Source: Deltaproteobacteria bacterium (GTDB taxonomy: Bacteria; Desulfobacterota; Desulfobulbia; Desulfobulbales; Desulfurivibrionaceae). From it: 64,000 nt of DNA. The stretch lies in the NCBI GenBank assembly GCA_013349285.1, contig DUZU01000009.1, positions 1-64,000 of the forward strand, written 5' to 3'. The position numbers were made by a program, and so were the translations under genes. Of this stretch, positions 40,793 through 49,662 are shown in pieces (within the stretch, counting starts at the first letter, position 1; the number at the start of each line of letters is the position of its first letter). The notes below the pieces were generated by a model. The model made no database searches and had not been told where the DNA came from. It was given only the letters and a program-made list of their open reading frames with translations.

Positions 40793-43011
40793 ACACTCTC
40801 AATGCCGTCAAGGTTTTCGGCAATTTTGAAATTGATCCGCCGGCGCGCCACCTCAACCCCGGTCAAGGTTACCCGGATCAAATTTCCCAACTGGTAGATA
40901 TTACCGCGCCGCTCGCCCACCAACCGGTGACGCTCCTCATCATGGTGATAGTAATCATCGCTCATATCGGTGATCGCCACCGCGCCACTGATAAAAACAT
41001 CGATCAACTCCACAAAAAGACCGAAGGAGGTCACCCCGGAAACAACCGCCTCAAAGCTCTCGCCGATTTTGTCCGCCATGAACCTGACCTGAAGCCTGGC
41101 CACCATCTCACGGTCGGCATCCACCGCTACCCGTTCACGCTTTGACAAAAACAGTCCCGCTTCCTCGGTGTCGGCATATTCCACCCCCTTTTCCGGAGCC
41201 CGACCAAGCAGATTAGCGGCCAGGGCCCGATGCACCATCAAATCCGGATAGCGCCGGATCGGGGAGGTGAAATGGGTGTAATGGGTGGCGGCCAGACCGA
41301 AATGGCCTAAATTTTCAGCGGTATAGCGGGCCTGCTTCATGGTCCGCAACAGCAGATTACTGACGATATACTCCTGGGGGCTGTCGGCCGTAAGCTCGAG
41401 AACCTTGCCAAACCACTGGGGCGAGCCGCCGCCCTCGGGCAACTTGATGCCCATGCCGGAGATGAATTCGACAAACTCGGTCACCTTAAGGGGGTCTGGG
41501 GTTTCATGGACCCGGTAAAGGCTGTCGATCTTCCGTTGCGCCATGGCCTCGGCCACCGCCTCATTGGCCGCCAACATGAACTCCTCGATAAGCTTGTGGG
41601 CCCGATTACGCTCGGCCCGCACCACATTTTCGACCTTATCATCAGGGCTCAGCACCACCACTGGCTCCGGAATCTCAAAGCCGATGCTGCCGCGCTGCAT
41701 GCGCCTAGCCTCAAGCAATAGGGCCAGCTCGCCCATCAGCTCGATATCAGGGAGGATATCCGCATATTTAGCCAGCTGGGCCTCGGCCCGGTCAACCAAC
41801 ATCTCCTTGACAATGGTATAGGTCAAACGGTGCCGACTCTTGATGATGCTTTTCATGAAATTCTTGCCGACCATCTTGCCGGTTTTATCAAAGTCAAGCA
41901 CCGCGGTAAAGGTATAGCGAGCCTCATTGGGGACCAGACTGCACAGATTGTTGGACAACCGCTCCGGCAGCATGGGCAACACCCTGGTCGGAAAATAAAC
42001 GCTGGTGCCCCGGGCATAAGCCTCCTGGTCAACCGGCGTGCCGGGCCGCACATAATGGCTGACATCGGCAATGGAGACATAAAGCCGATAACCCTTGGGC
42101 AGGGATTCGACCGCCACCGCATCATCAAAATCCCGGGCCGTTTCCCCGTCGATGGTTACATGCGCCACATCGCGCAGATCGGTGCGTTCCGCAGTAAGGG
42201 TAACCTGCGGATCAAGGGCGGCCACCTGCTGCTCCACCCGCTGATCAAAGACATGGGGCAGCTGGAATTTCCGGATAACCATCTCGGTCTGCACCTGGAT
42301 ATCATCGGGATTGCCGAGCACCTCGATAATCTTGCCGTCGAGATTGCGCTGGCCGCTCTCAAAGGAGATAACCTCGGCCAACACCGCGTCGCCGTTTTTG
42401 GCGCCGCAACTGTACTCCCGCCGAATCACCAGATTATAGGGAAAGCGATCATCCTCGGGAATAACCAACCCGGTACTGCCGCCGGCCGTATAAACCCCGA
42501 CCAGCATGGTCGTGGCCCGGCTTAAGACCTTGATGACCCTCGCCTCAAAACGGCCACGGTTTTTGCCGATAATCTGCAGCAACACCCGGTCTTCATGGGC
42601 CGCACTGCCCAACATTCCCGGGGGCACGAAAATATCCTGCTCAATGGTTAAATGGGGCGGGGGATTTTCCACGGTCACAAACCCGAAGCCGCGGGGATTA
42701 ACCGACAAGCCCCCCTCGACCAAATCATTCTTGGCGGGCAACTTATAGGTGCCCTTGCGGCAGGTGACAAGATGCCGCCGACAAAGATGCTCAAGCACCA
42801 CCTGCAACTCATGCCGATATTTCCGAGCCAGATCCAGCTCCTTGAAAATATCCTTGTCCGACCGCGGTTGCCCGGCCTGATATAAAAGCGCTAAAATATC
42901 ACTTTCCAGGCGATGGGCGGCGCCTTGGCCCGGCTTCTGGACCGGTTTAACCTCACGCCGCCGGGGAGCTTGTCGTCCTATGCGGCTCTTGCTAGCTCGT
43001 CTACGTGCCAA
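40789..43011 (-). CDS. rnr: Ribonuclease R
   Basis: A 740-residue 3'-5' exoribonuclease of the RNase II/R family. It has an N-terminal helix-turn-helix-like region (60-110), cold-shock RNA-binding domains (about 115-250), the RNB catalytic domain with the metal-binding cluster TARDFDDAVAVE, and VSIADVSHYVRPG, LPMLPERLSNNLCSLVP and HFTSPIRRYPDLMVHRAL. A C-terminal S1 domain reads GESFEAVVSGVTSFGLFVEL. A basic N-terminal leader (ARRRASKSRIGRQAPRRR) replaces the basic tail of other RNase R proteins. It degrades structured RNA. Confidence 0.95.
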   Translation of the reverse strand: MARRRASKSRIGRQAPRRREVKPVQKPGQGAAHRLESDILALLYQAGQPRSDKDIFKELDLARKYRHELQVVLEHLCRRHLVTCRKGTYKLPAKNDLVEGGLSVNPRGFGFVTVENPPPHLTIEQDIFVPPGMLGSAAHEDRVLLQIIGKNRGRFEARVIKVLSRATTMLVGVYTAGGSTGLVIPEDDRFPYNLVIRREYSCGAKNGDAVLAEVISFESGQRNLDGKIIEVLGNPDDIQVQTEMVIRKFQLPHVFDQRVEQQVAALDPQVTLTAERTDLRDVAHVTIDGETARDFDDAVAVESLPKGYRLYVSIADVSHYVRPGTPVDQEAYARGTSVYFPTRVLPMLPERLSNNLCSLVPNEARYTFTAVLDFDKTGKMVGKNFMKSIIKSRHRLTYTIVKEMLVDRAEAQLAKYADILPDIELMGELALLLEARRMQRGSIGFEIPEPVVVLSPDDKVENVVRAERNRAHKLIEEFMLAANEAVAEAMAQRKIDSLYRVHETPDPLKVTEFVEFISGMGIKLPEGGGSPQWFGKVLELTADSPQEYIVSNLLLRTMKQARYTAENLGHFGLAATHYTHFTSPIRRYPDLMVHRALAANLLGRAPEKGVEYADTEEAGLFLSKRERVAVDADREMVARLQVRFMADKIGESFEAVVSGVTSFGLFVELIDVFISGAVAITDMSDDYYHHDEERHRLVGERRGNIYQLGNLIRVTLTGVEVARRRINFKIAENLDGIESV

Positions 43012-43235
43012 AATTGTCTCTCCTTCAACTTAACTTCAACTGCCGATTAGCAAGCTTTAATCCGAATTATCCGCGAAAAACGGTTGCATAAATACCCATG
43101 ATGGGCAAATGTCTCTTATGGATATTTTTCCAAAAATAAAAAACATACATTTGACCAATGATACTACTTAATTGTACATTAATTACCCAAGCAGATCACC
43201 TCTTTTAGAGTATACAAACCGACAAGAAAATAACC

Positions 43236-45350
43236 ATGCCTCCCACTAATCATTTTAACATAGCCGAATATTGCGAACGCATGGAACAGCATCTTGGCGG
43301 CCAGGAAGGGCCGGCCAAGGTCTTCTGGAAGGCGCTCTCCTTTGCCGTTGCCGCCCACCAGGACCAAAAAAGAAAATCAGGGGAAGCCTATATCAGCCAC
43401 CCCCTCATGGTTGCCCAGATCCTGGTGGAAGAGCTGGAAATCACTGATCCGGAAATCCTGGCGGCCGCGGTCTTACACGACACCGTGGAAGACGTGGAAG
43501 AGGTTACCAATGAAGTGCTCGGCGAGGTTTTCGGTAAAAGAATCGAAACCATTGTCGAGGCCTGTACCAAAATCACCCATTTTTCCGGCGACAAACAAAC
43601 CTTTTACAAGCTGGTTCACCGCAAACTCTTCTCCGGCGCCGCCTCCCAGCTCGAGGTCATGCTGATCAAGCTCGCCGACCGGCTCCATAATCTGCGCACC
43701 ATGCAATCGATGCCCAAACATAAACGGCAGAAGATTGCGGAAGAAACCCTTGATGTCTACGCGCCCCTGGCCCAGGTCATGGGGCTCAACGCCATGAAGC
43801 GCGAGCTGTACAACCTGGCCCTGCTTTACAAGTTCCCGCGCCAGGGGCAGAAGGTGCTGTCCAATATCGACAAAATCCTCAACAGCGAAGAAGTCCTGGA
43901 CATCAAGAAAACCCTTGAGGCGAAAATGAAGGAGGTGTGGCTCACCTGCGAGATCCGCATCAACCCCAAGGGCCTCTGGTCTTATTTTGATAAAAAGAAC
44001 AAGGTTCTTTACAAATCAATCGAAAGGCCCATCGAGTTCATCATCATCACCGACGATATCCAGACCTGTTACCGGATCCTGGGCATTCTCAACCAGAACT
44101 ACCCGCCCATCCCCCGCACCATCAGGGATTTTATCGCCAACCCCAAGGCGACCGGCTACCAGAGTCTCCATGTCCGCGCCAACATCCGGGGCCGCAGCTA
44201 TCTCTTTAAAATAAGAACCAAAGAGATGACCACCTCTTCGCGCACCGGACTGGTTCGCACCTGGTTCACCAATAAAAAAATGCCCAGCAACTTCGAGATG
44301 GAACTGAGCGAAATGCTCGGTATTCTCGGCACGGACGAGGCCCTTTCCTACCGGGATATGATCGCGGCCAGCGGCAAAAAAACCATTTACACCTATACCC
44401 CCAAGGGCGATTCCATCGAATTGCCCAAACAGAGCAATATCCTGGATTTTGCGTTCAAGGTCCACACCGAGGTGGGTAAACGGTGCATCAGCGCCAAGAT
44501 CGGCCACCACAAGGTAAAACCGGATGCCATCCTGCACGATGGCAATCAGGTGGAAATCCTCTGCCAGAAAGACCCGGTCCGCTTTGAGCCGGATATCCAA
44601 AATCTTTGCCAGACCCCCAAGGCCCGGGCCGAACTCTCCAAGATGTTCCGCCACAGACGCCAGACCCTGGCCCACAACATCGGCCACTCGATCATCAAAC
44701 AGGAATTCAAACGCTACGGCCTGCCCATCGATCTTCTTGACAAACCGGGCATGGCGGACATCCTGCTCTATTTTGGCCTGCCCGACCTTGATAAACTATT
44801 CTTATCAGTGGGCGAGGGGCACCTGCGCTTGCGCGAACTGATCTTTGAGGTCAAAAACGGCCTGTATGTGGGCATGGAAACCCTGGAACCGCCCACCGGC
44901 AGCCTCAACCGCATCGATCTTGCCACCTTGGACCCGGCCTGCATCAAATTCTCCCGTTGCTGCAATCCGTTACCCACCGAAAAACGGCTCTACGGCCTGC
45001 GGAGCGAAAGGGGGCTCTCGGTCCATCAAAAGGATTGCGAAACCATCTCCTCGCTTAAGGTCCAACGGGAAGATGTCATTGAGGTTTACTGGCGGCTGAA
45101 GGAGACCAGGGTCCGCAAGCCCCAGTCGATTTTGATTTTGGATGCCCCGTCCCGCAACCGCCTGCTGATGATGCTGGCCGTTGCCCCGGAAGAGATGAAG
45201 ATCAGCGAAATCGAACTCCTCTCCCGGATCCCGGCCCAGACCTCGGCCTGGCAGATCATCTTTCAGGTGGAAACCCTCCAGGATCTGAAAAACGTGCTGA
45301 ACCACTTCAATAAAACCAATTTCACCTATGAGTTCGGCCTGGAACAATAA
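43236..45350 (+). CDS. RelA/SpoT homologue with intact hydrolase and degenerate synthetase
   Basis: A 704-residue long RSH protein. The HD hydrolase domain is well kept: KRKSGEAYISHP, VLHDTVEDVEEVT (H81-D82, E85-D86) and IKLADRLHNLRTM. The synthetase region is recognisable (IRDFIANPKATGYQSLHV, FKIRTKEM) but by hand alignment to Rel_Seq the catalytic Asp (YDLIAIR) is R264 and the catalytic Glu (IEIQIRT) is L323, and the GRPKHLYSIYRK motif reads INPKGLWSYFDK. TGS (about 388-446), a helical domain with CCNPLP and an ACT-like tail follow. It probably only degrades (p)ppGpp. It is transcribed rightward, divergent from rnr. No clear Shine-Dalgarno site is visible. Confidence 0.92.
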   Translation: MPPTNHFNIAEYCERMEQHLGGQEGPAKVFWKALSFAVAAHQDQKRKSGEAYISHPLMVAQILVEELEITDPEILAAAVLHDTVEDVEEVTNEVLGEVFGKRIETIVEACTKITHFSGDKQTFYKLVHRKLFSGAASQLEVMLIKLADRLHNLRTMQSMPKHKRQKIAEETLDVYAPLAQVMGLNAMKRELYNLALLYKFPRQGQKVLSNIDKILNSEEVLDIKKTLEAKMKEVWLTCEIRINPKGLWSYFDKKNKVLYKSIERPIEFIIITDDIQTCYRILGILNQNYPPIPRTIRDFIANPKATGYQSLHVRANIRGRSYLFKIRTKEMTTSSRTGLVRTWFTNKKMPSNFEMELSEMLGILGTDEALSYRDMIAASGKKTIYTYTPKGDSIELPKQSNILDFAFKVHTEVGKRCISAKIGHHKVKPDAILHDGNQVEILCQKDPVRFEPDIQNLCQTPKARAELSKMFRHRRQTLAHNIGHSIIKQEFKRYGLPIDLLDKPGMADILLYFGLPDLDKLFLSVGEGHLRLRELIFEVKNGLYVGMETLEPPTGSLNRIDLATLDPACIKFSRCCNPLPTEKRLYGLRSERGLSVHQKDCETISSLKVQREDVIEVYWRLKETRVRKPQSILILDAPSRNRLLMMLAVAPEEMKISEIELLSRIPAQTSAWQIIFQVETLQDLKNVLNHFNKTNFTYEFGLEQ

Positions 45351-45353
45351 CCG

Positions 45354-46040
45354 CTATTTCAAGCGGGTTTCCCCGGCCGACAACTCCTCAAGGCCGTCCC
45401 GGTCGAGAATAGTAATCACCGGTCCGTCGATATTGAGCAAGCCCTGTTTACTCAATTTGGTCAAGATCCGGGACAGGGTCTCGGGAATAGTGCCCAACAG
45501 GCTGGCCAGTTGCGCCTTGCCGATATTGAGCCGCACCGACTCCCGGTCCTCCTGCTGCTCGCTCAGGTAGAGAATATGCGCGGCCAGGCGGCCGGGCACC
45601 TCCTTTAAAGAGAGATCCTCGATCATATGGGTAAATTTCTTGAGCCGCATGGAAAGTGCGGCCAGCATATTCATGGCCAGGGACGGATTTGCCTCAATCA
45701 TCTTAATAAAAGAGGCGCGGGGCACAAAAATAATCCGGCTCTTTTCAAGGGCCAGGGCGTGGGCCGGGAAGCGTGAGCCGGTGAAAACCGCCGCCTCGGC
45801 AAAGGGCTCGCCCGGACCAAAAATATGCAGGATCTGCTCCTTGCCGTCCATGGACAATTTATAGATTTTAACCAACCCCTCCATGACCAGATAAAAGCCG
45901 TTGCCCTCATCGCCTTCGGCAAAGATCGGCTGCCCGCGCTTATATTCCTGCATGGTCACGATCATGGCCAATTCGTCGTACTGCTCCCGGGTCAGGCCGC
46001 TGAACAAAGAGACCGTTGACAAAAAATCCATAAATTCCAT
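45354..46040 (-). CDS. Crp/Fnr-family transcription regulator
   Basis: A 228-residue regulator with an N-terminal cyclic-nucleotide-binding-type beta roll (FSGLTREQYDELA, GQPIFAEGDEGNGFYLVMEGLVKIY), a dimer helix (about 118-145) and a C-terminal winged helix-turn-helix (IGKAQLASLLGTIPETLSRILTKL). The recognition helix differs from the E. coli Fnr/Crp types (TIPETLSR). There is no cysteine cluster, so it is not an FeS oxygen sensor; it resembles the Dnr/NnrR-like heme or NO sensors, but the ligand is unknown. The chosen start has GGAG upstream and lies 4 bp after the phosphopantetheinyl transferase stop; a longer N-terminus would overlap that gene. Confidence 0.9.
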   Translation of the reverse strand: MEFMDFLSTVSLFSGLTREQYDELAMIVTMQEYKRGQPIFAEGDEGNGFYLVMEGLVKIYKLSMDGKEQILHIFGPGEPFAEAAVFTGSRFPAHALALEKSRIIFVPRASFIKMIEANPSLAMNMLAALSMRLKKFTHMIEDLSLKEVPGRLAAHILYLSEQQEDRESVRLNIGKAQLASLLGTIPETLSRILTKLSKQGLLNIDGPVITILDRDGLEELSAGETRLK

Positions 46041-46044
46041 TCTG

Positions 46045-46797
46045 TTACTCCATTTGGTTGAAATCAAGCCGGGTAAGGGCCAGCAGGTAATCATCCTCGG
46101 CCACCGCCAGCACCTCCACCCGACACGGCCCGTCATTGCCCCGCCGGCAAAAAAGTTGCATGGCGATGGGCGCACCGGGGGTCCCGGCGCCCCTGATTTC
46201 GGCAAGGGCCATTTCGTTAAAGCCGAGCAGCGGCTCAAGGGCGATCATTTTTCTGACCGCCTCCTTGGCCGACCACAACAGGGCCAACCGCCTAGCCGCA
46301 GGCCAGGCCGAGCCGAGATAGGCGGCGAGCAGTTCTCGCTCTTGTTGATCGGCAAAACGATCCGCGACCCGGATCAAGGTTTGCCTTACCTCCTGCACAT
46401 CAATCCCGCAAGGCGAATCTGCCGCCATGGCCACAGCCAGTGAGCCGCTGTGGGATACCGAGATATCGGGCATTGCGTCGCGGCCGCCGACCACATAGGG
46501 CCTGCCGCCGGGCTCGGCCAGGATCTCAAGAGTCCGGGCCGCCCACTCGCCCTCGCCCAGGCAAGCGGCCACCGCCGCCTTGGCGGCCAGCCGCCCGCCC
46601 AGCCATTCCAAGCGCCTTTTTTCCGAGGAAAAACCTCGCAACCTGATCAATTCGGCCTTGCCCAAGAATCGAGCGGCAAGCGCCTCCAAACCGCCGCCGG
46701 TCAAATGGTGGGCCAGATGCGGCAAAAAAACATGGGCGAGCTGAAAAGGGCCCACCTTTTTTATTTGAACCAACGATTCAACAGGCAATGATTTCAT
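46045..46797 (-). CDS. 4'-phosphopantetheinyl transferase (Sfp type)
   Basis: A 250-residue Sfp/HetI-like transferase that converts apo carrier proteins to holo form using coenzyme A. Motifs are ISVSHSGSLAVAM, GIDVQEV (Asp metal ligand) and LLWSAKEAVRK (Glu/Lys). The chosen ATG has AGGTGA upstream; a TTG 15 codons earlier is weaker. No polyketide or peptide synthase is nearby, so it may serve an unlinked pathway or fatty-acid ACP. Confidence 0.88.
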   Translation of the reverse strand: MKSLPVESLVQIKKVGPFQLAHVFLPHLAHHLTGGGLEALAARFLGKAELIRLRGFSSEKRRLEWLGGRLAAKAAVAACLGEGEWAARTLEILAEPGGRPYVVGGRDAMPDISVSHSGSLAVAMAADSPCGIDVQEVRQTLIRVADRFADQQERELLAAYLGSAWPAARRLALLWSAKEAVRKMIALEPLLGFNEMALAEIRGAGTPGAPIAMQLFCRRGNDGPCRVEVLAVAEDDYLLALTRLDFNQME

Positions 46798-46895
46798 CCG
46801 GTCACCTGTGGCGCAAAAGGGAAAACACTTGCCCTCGGGCAAAAGTTTAGGTATGGCTGATGAAGTAACATATTCATTTCACCCGGACAATCATC

Positions 46896-47456
46896 ATGAC
46901 ATATACATATCTGGACGGCATCTTTATCGTTATCATCCTTATTTTTCTGATTCGCGGCATCTGGGTCGGCCTGATCCGGCAACTTGCCTCCATCATGGCC
47001 CTGGCCCTCGGCTTCATCATCGCCGGCAGCTACTACGAACAGTTCAGCCCCCAACTCAACAACCTCATCGACTCACCCCGGATCAGCTTTCTCGTCACCT
47101 ACGCCGTTATCTTCCTGGCGGTTTTCATAACGATCATGGCTCTGGGCTTTCTTCTGAAAAAGGTGGTGACCATTTCGCTGCTGGGCTGGTTCGACCGGCT
47201 GCTGGGCGGCATTTTCGGCCTGGCCAAGGCAATCATCATCAGCACCATTTTTTTCATGGTGCTCTCAGGCATAATGGCCGGTTCAAACCCGGTGCTGACC
47301 AAATCGTTTTTCACCCCATATCTCACCAAAAGCTCGGGGTTTTTCCTGGTTTTCATCAAAAACCAGGAACTGCACCCTTATTTCATCCCCCAAAAACCGG
47401 CAATCTCATTGCCTGATCTTCTCCTTCTCATACCAGACAGCAAGACGAAAGGGTGA
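46896..47456 (+). CDS. cvpA: CvpA family membrane protein
   Basis: A 186-residue protein of the CvpA family (colicin V production accessory) with four predicted membrane helices (YLDGIFIVIILIFLIRGIWVGLIRQ, then helices near 65-85 and 105-125). Family motif LGWFDRLLGGIFGLAKAII is present. In most bacteria its role is unclear. The 3' end overlaps the convergent glycosyltransferase gene by 51 bp, so one of the two stop regions could be shorter than usual for its family. Confidence 0.88.
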   Translation: MTYTYLDGIFIVIILIFLIRGIWVGLIRQLASIMALALGFIIAGSYYEQFSPQLNNLIDSPRISFLVTYAVIFLAVFITIMALGFLLKKVVTISLLGWFDRLLGGIFGLAKAIIISTIFFMVLSGIMAGSNPVLTKSFFTPYLTKSSGFFLVFIKNQELHPYFIPQKPAISLPDLLLLIPDSKTKG

Positions 47457-48113
47457 AACCCCCAAAAAATAGCCAAGTAGCAGCACCTGATTGACCAGCG
47501 TCGTTTTAAGCAACCCCAGATGCCGCCAACGGCGGGCCGAGGTCACCACCTTCGCGGCGGCCGTCACCAGCCTGCCCTTGCGCCCCAATCGGCGCACCAG
47601 ATCGACATCCTCAAACAGAGGAATTTCCGAATAGCCCCCGATCCGGTCAAACATGGCCGCATCCAAAAACAAAGCCTGATCACCGTAGGGCAACCTTAAA
47701 AATCGCGACCTGAGATTAACAAAAAATTCAAGCAGGCGAAAGCCGACTTGCCCGCCATCAACGCCGAAAGAAAAGGCCCCGCCGACAACGCCGGGTCGAG
47801 CCAGAATACCGATGATCGCCGCCGCAAAATTTTTGGGCAACCTGGTATCGGCATGGAGAAACAATAAGATCCTCCCCCTGGCAATGGCGGCCCCCCGGTT
47901 GAGCTGGCCGCCCCGGCCGGCCGGCGCCATGACGATCCTGGCCCCCAGAGCGGCGGCCACGCGGACGGTCTCATCCGTACTGCCGCCATCCGCGACAATC
48001 ACTTCCACCCCGCTCTCTCCGGCAAGAGCAGCCATTACCGCACCGATCACCCCCTCCTCATTGAGAGTAGGGATAATCACCGAAATGTCGCAGGTCTTCG
48101 GGTCGATCGACAT
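47406..48113 (-). CDS. TIGR04283-family glycosyltransferase
   Basis: A 235-residue GT2-type glycosyltransferase of the TIGR04283 group: ISVIIPTLNEEGVIG, VIVADGGSTDETV, LFLHADTRLP, and FEDVDLVRRLGRKGRL. A C-terminal hydrophobic helix lies near 210-225. TIGR04283 and TIGR04282 genes are typically paired and have been proposed for arsenosugar synthesis; here the TIGR04282 member overlaps by 56 bp upstream. No arsenic genes are nearby, so the product is uncertain. Confidence 0.9.
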   Translation of the reverse strand: MSIDPKTCDISVIIPTLNEEGVIGAVMAALAGESGVEVIVADGGSTDETVRVAAALGARIVMAPAGRGGQLNRGAAIARGRILLFLHADTRLPKNFAAAIIGILARPGVVGGAFSFGVDGGQVGFRLLEFFVNLRSRFLRLPYGDQALFLDAAMFDRIGGYSEIPLFEDVDLVRRLGRKGRLVTAAAKVVTSARRWRHLGLLKTTLVNQVLLLGYFLGVSPFRLAVWYEKEKIRQ

Positions 48114-48690
48114 CGGCTAGTTGCTCCAGACAATGGGTTGATAGTTGCAGAAGGTCCGCACGGGACCGGGTTGTCTCAAAAACCTCGCTCCCCCCCCAGG
48201 GGATCTCCCTGAAAAGATAGGGCTGGGGCGCGGCAAGGCCGATCAGGTAATAACCGCCGTCCGTGGCCGGGCCGAGGACCAGATCATGGCGCGCCAAGGC
48301 GGCAAAGGCCCGGGCGAAGATGGCCGGATTAAGGCCGGGGCAGTCGGAGCCGACAATCACCACCCGGCCGACGCCCTCGGCAAAAGCGGTCCGAAAGGCT
48401 AGCTCCAGCCGCTCGCCAAGAGAACCAGCACCCTGGGGAAGGCAGGGCAGGTCAACAGCCAGCCAGTCCCGGAGCAAAAGCTCATTGCCGCCTTCATAAC
48501 AGATTTGCGCGGCAACCTCTTGTGTGGCCAAAAATTTCTTTATCTGGCCGACCGCCTGCTCGGTCATCCGTTTTTGCAACTCGGCCGCCCCTTGCGGGCC
48601 AAGGGCAGGAATCAACCTGGTTTTGGCCTTCCCTGCCTGAGGATAACGGGTAAAGAGAATAAGCAGGTCCCGGCCCGAATTATTTTCCAC
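48058..48690 (-). CDS. TIGR04282-family nucleotidyl/glycosyltransferase (DUF2064)
   Basis: A 210-residue protein with the CofC/MobA-like nucleotide transferase fold: LILFTRYPQAGKAKTRLIPALG (nucleotide loop), VVIVGSDCPGLNPAIF (metal-binding Asp) and LVLGPATDGGYYLIGL. It is the DUF2064 member of the TIGR04282/TIGR04283 pair. The 3' end overlaps the partner by 56 bp, an unusually long same-strand overlap. Confidence 0.9.
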   Translation of the reverse strand: MENNSGRDLLILFTRYPQAGKAKTRLIPALGPQGAAELQKRMTEQAVGQIKKFLATQEVAAQICYEGGNELLLRDWLAVDLPCLPQGAGSLGERLELAFRTAFAEGVGRVVIVGSDCPGLNPAIFARAFAALARHDLVLGPATDGGYYLIGLAAPQPYLFREIPWGGSEVFETTRSRADLLQLSTHCLEQLADVDRPEDLRHFGDYPYSQ

Positions 48691-48794
48691 GATTCTACTC
48701 CAGTCGACTAGCCGGCAACAAGCCTTGCCGAAGGCAACACTCTCAGATATAATGCGCCCACCATGATAATTCCACTAACAATACCAGTCTGCCC

Positions 48795-49571
48795 GTGACC
48801 GTCAAAACAAAAAAGAAAAAACCGGCGCCGGCCTCCTATCAAGACCGAAGCTACCGCCGGCTGGCCGAGTTAGGCAACCTCACGCCCTTTGAGGTACGGG
48901 TCAAGGAAACCGATCTGCAGATCATGGCCGATTGCAATCTGGCCGGGGCGGCCACCGATCTGGTTATCCAGTTCCGCAGCCAGCTGGAGGGCTACATTGC
49001 CGGCCATCCCGCCTTTTTAACTTCGCTCACCCCGCTGCCGGATGACAAACTGGCCCCCCCCATCGTCAAAGCGATGCTCGCCGCCGGCCGCGCCGCCGGA
49101 GTCGGGCCGATGGCGGCGGTGGCCGGCGCCATCGCCGAATTTGTCGGCAAGGCTCTTTGCCCGAAACAGACCAGGGAAATAATCGTTGAAAACGGCGGGG
49201 ATATCTATCTCGATCGCCGGCAAGACAGCACCATCGCCATCTTTGCCGGCACCTCACCCCTGAGCAACAAGGTCGGCATCAAAATCCCTCTCTCGGCCAT
49301 GCCGCTGGGCATCTGCACCTCATCCGGCACCGTGGGCCACTCGCTGAGCCTGGGCGAAGCCGACTCGGTCACCGTTCTCGCCCGCGACACCGCGCTGGCC
49401 GATAGTGTCGCCACCCGCCTGGGCAACGAGGTGATCGCCGGCCGGGATATCAACCAGGCCCTGGCTGTCGGCCAAACCATCCCCGAAATCAGCGGCCTGG
49501 TCATTATCCGCGACGATCAACTCGGGGCCTGGGGCGAGGTTGAGCTGGTGCCCATCCCCAACAACCACTAA
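48795..49571 (+). CDS. UPF0280 (ApbE-related) family protein
   Basis: A 258-residue protein of the UPF0280 family, structurally related to the FAD-binding ApbE fold. Family motifs are VGPMAAVAGAIAEFVGKAL, IVENGGDIYL, and GICTSSGTVGHSLSLGEADSVTVLA, which includes the TSSGTVGHS segment. A role in coenzyme or flavin transfer is suspected for the family but not established. It starts with GTG without a good ribosome site; the Met-less N-terminus is basic (VKTKKKKP). Confidence 0.88.
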   Translation: MTVKTKKKKPAPASYQDRSYRRLAELGNLTPFEVRVKETDLQIMADCNLAGAATDLVIQFRSQLEGYIAGHPAFLTSLTPLPDDKLAPPIVKAMLAAGRAAGVGPMAAVAGAIAEFVGKALCPKQTREIIVENGGDIYLDRRQDSTIAIFAGTSPLSNKVGIKIPLSAMPLGICTSSGTVGHSLSLGEADSVTVLARDTALADSVATRLGNEVIAGRDINQALAVGQTIPEISGLVIIRDDQLGAWGEVELVPIPNNH

Positions 49572-49662
49572 ATTTATTCCCCCAATCTCATCATCAAATT
49601 TCAAGTTTGCTTCCCGCCTGGTCGATAACTACTCATAACCATTAGATTGCACGGAAGGGACC

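Noticed and set aside
45354-46238. Longer Crp/Fnr protein starting at 46238
   Set aside because: The extra 66 residues are Trp/Pro/Arg-rich and would lie inside the phosphopantetheinyl transferase gene; the ATG at 46040 has a ribosome site and the normal family start.
46808-47416. A 202-codon frame overlapping cvpA on the same strand
   Set aside because: Different frame from the clear CvpA-family protein and composed of His/Pro/Arg-rich sequence without a domain.
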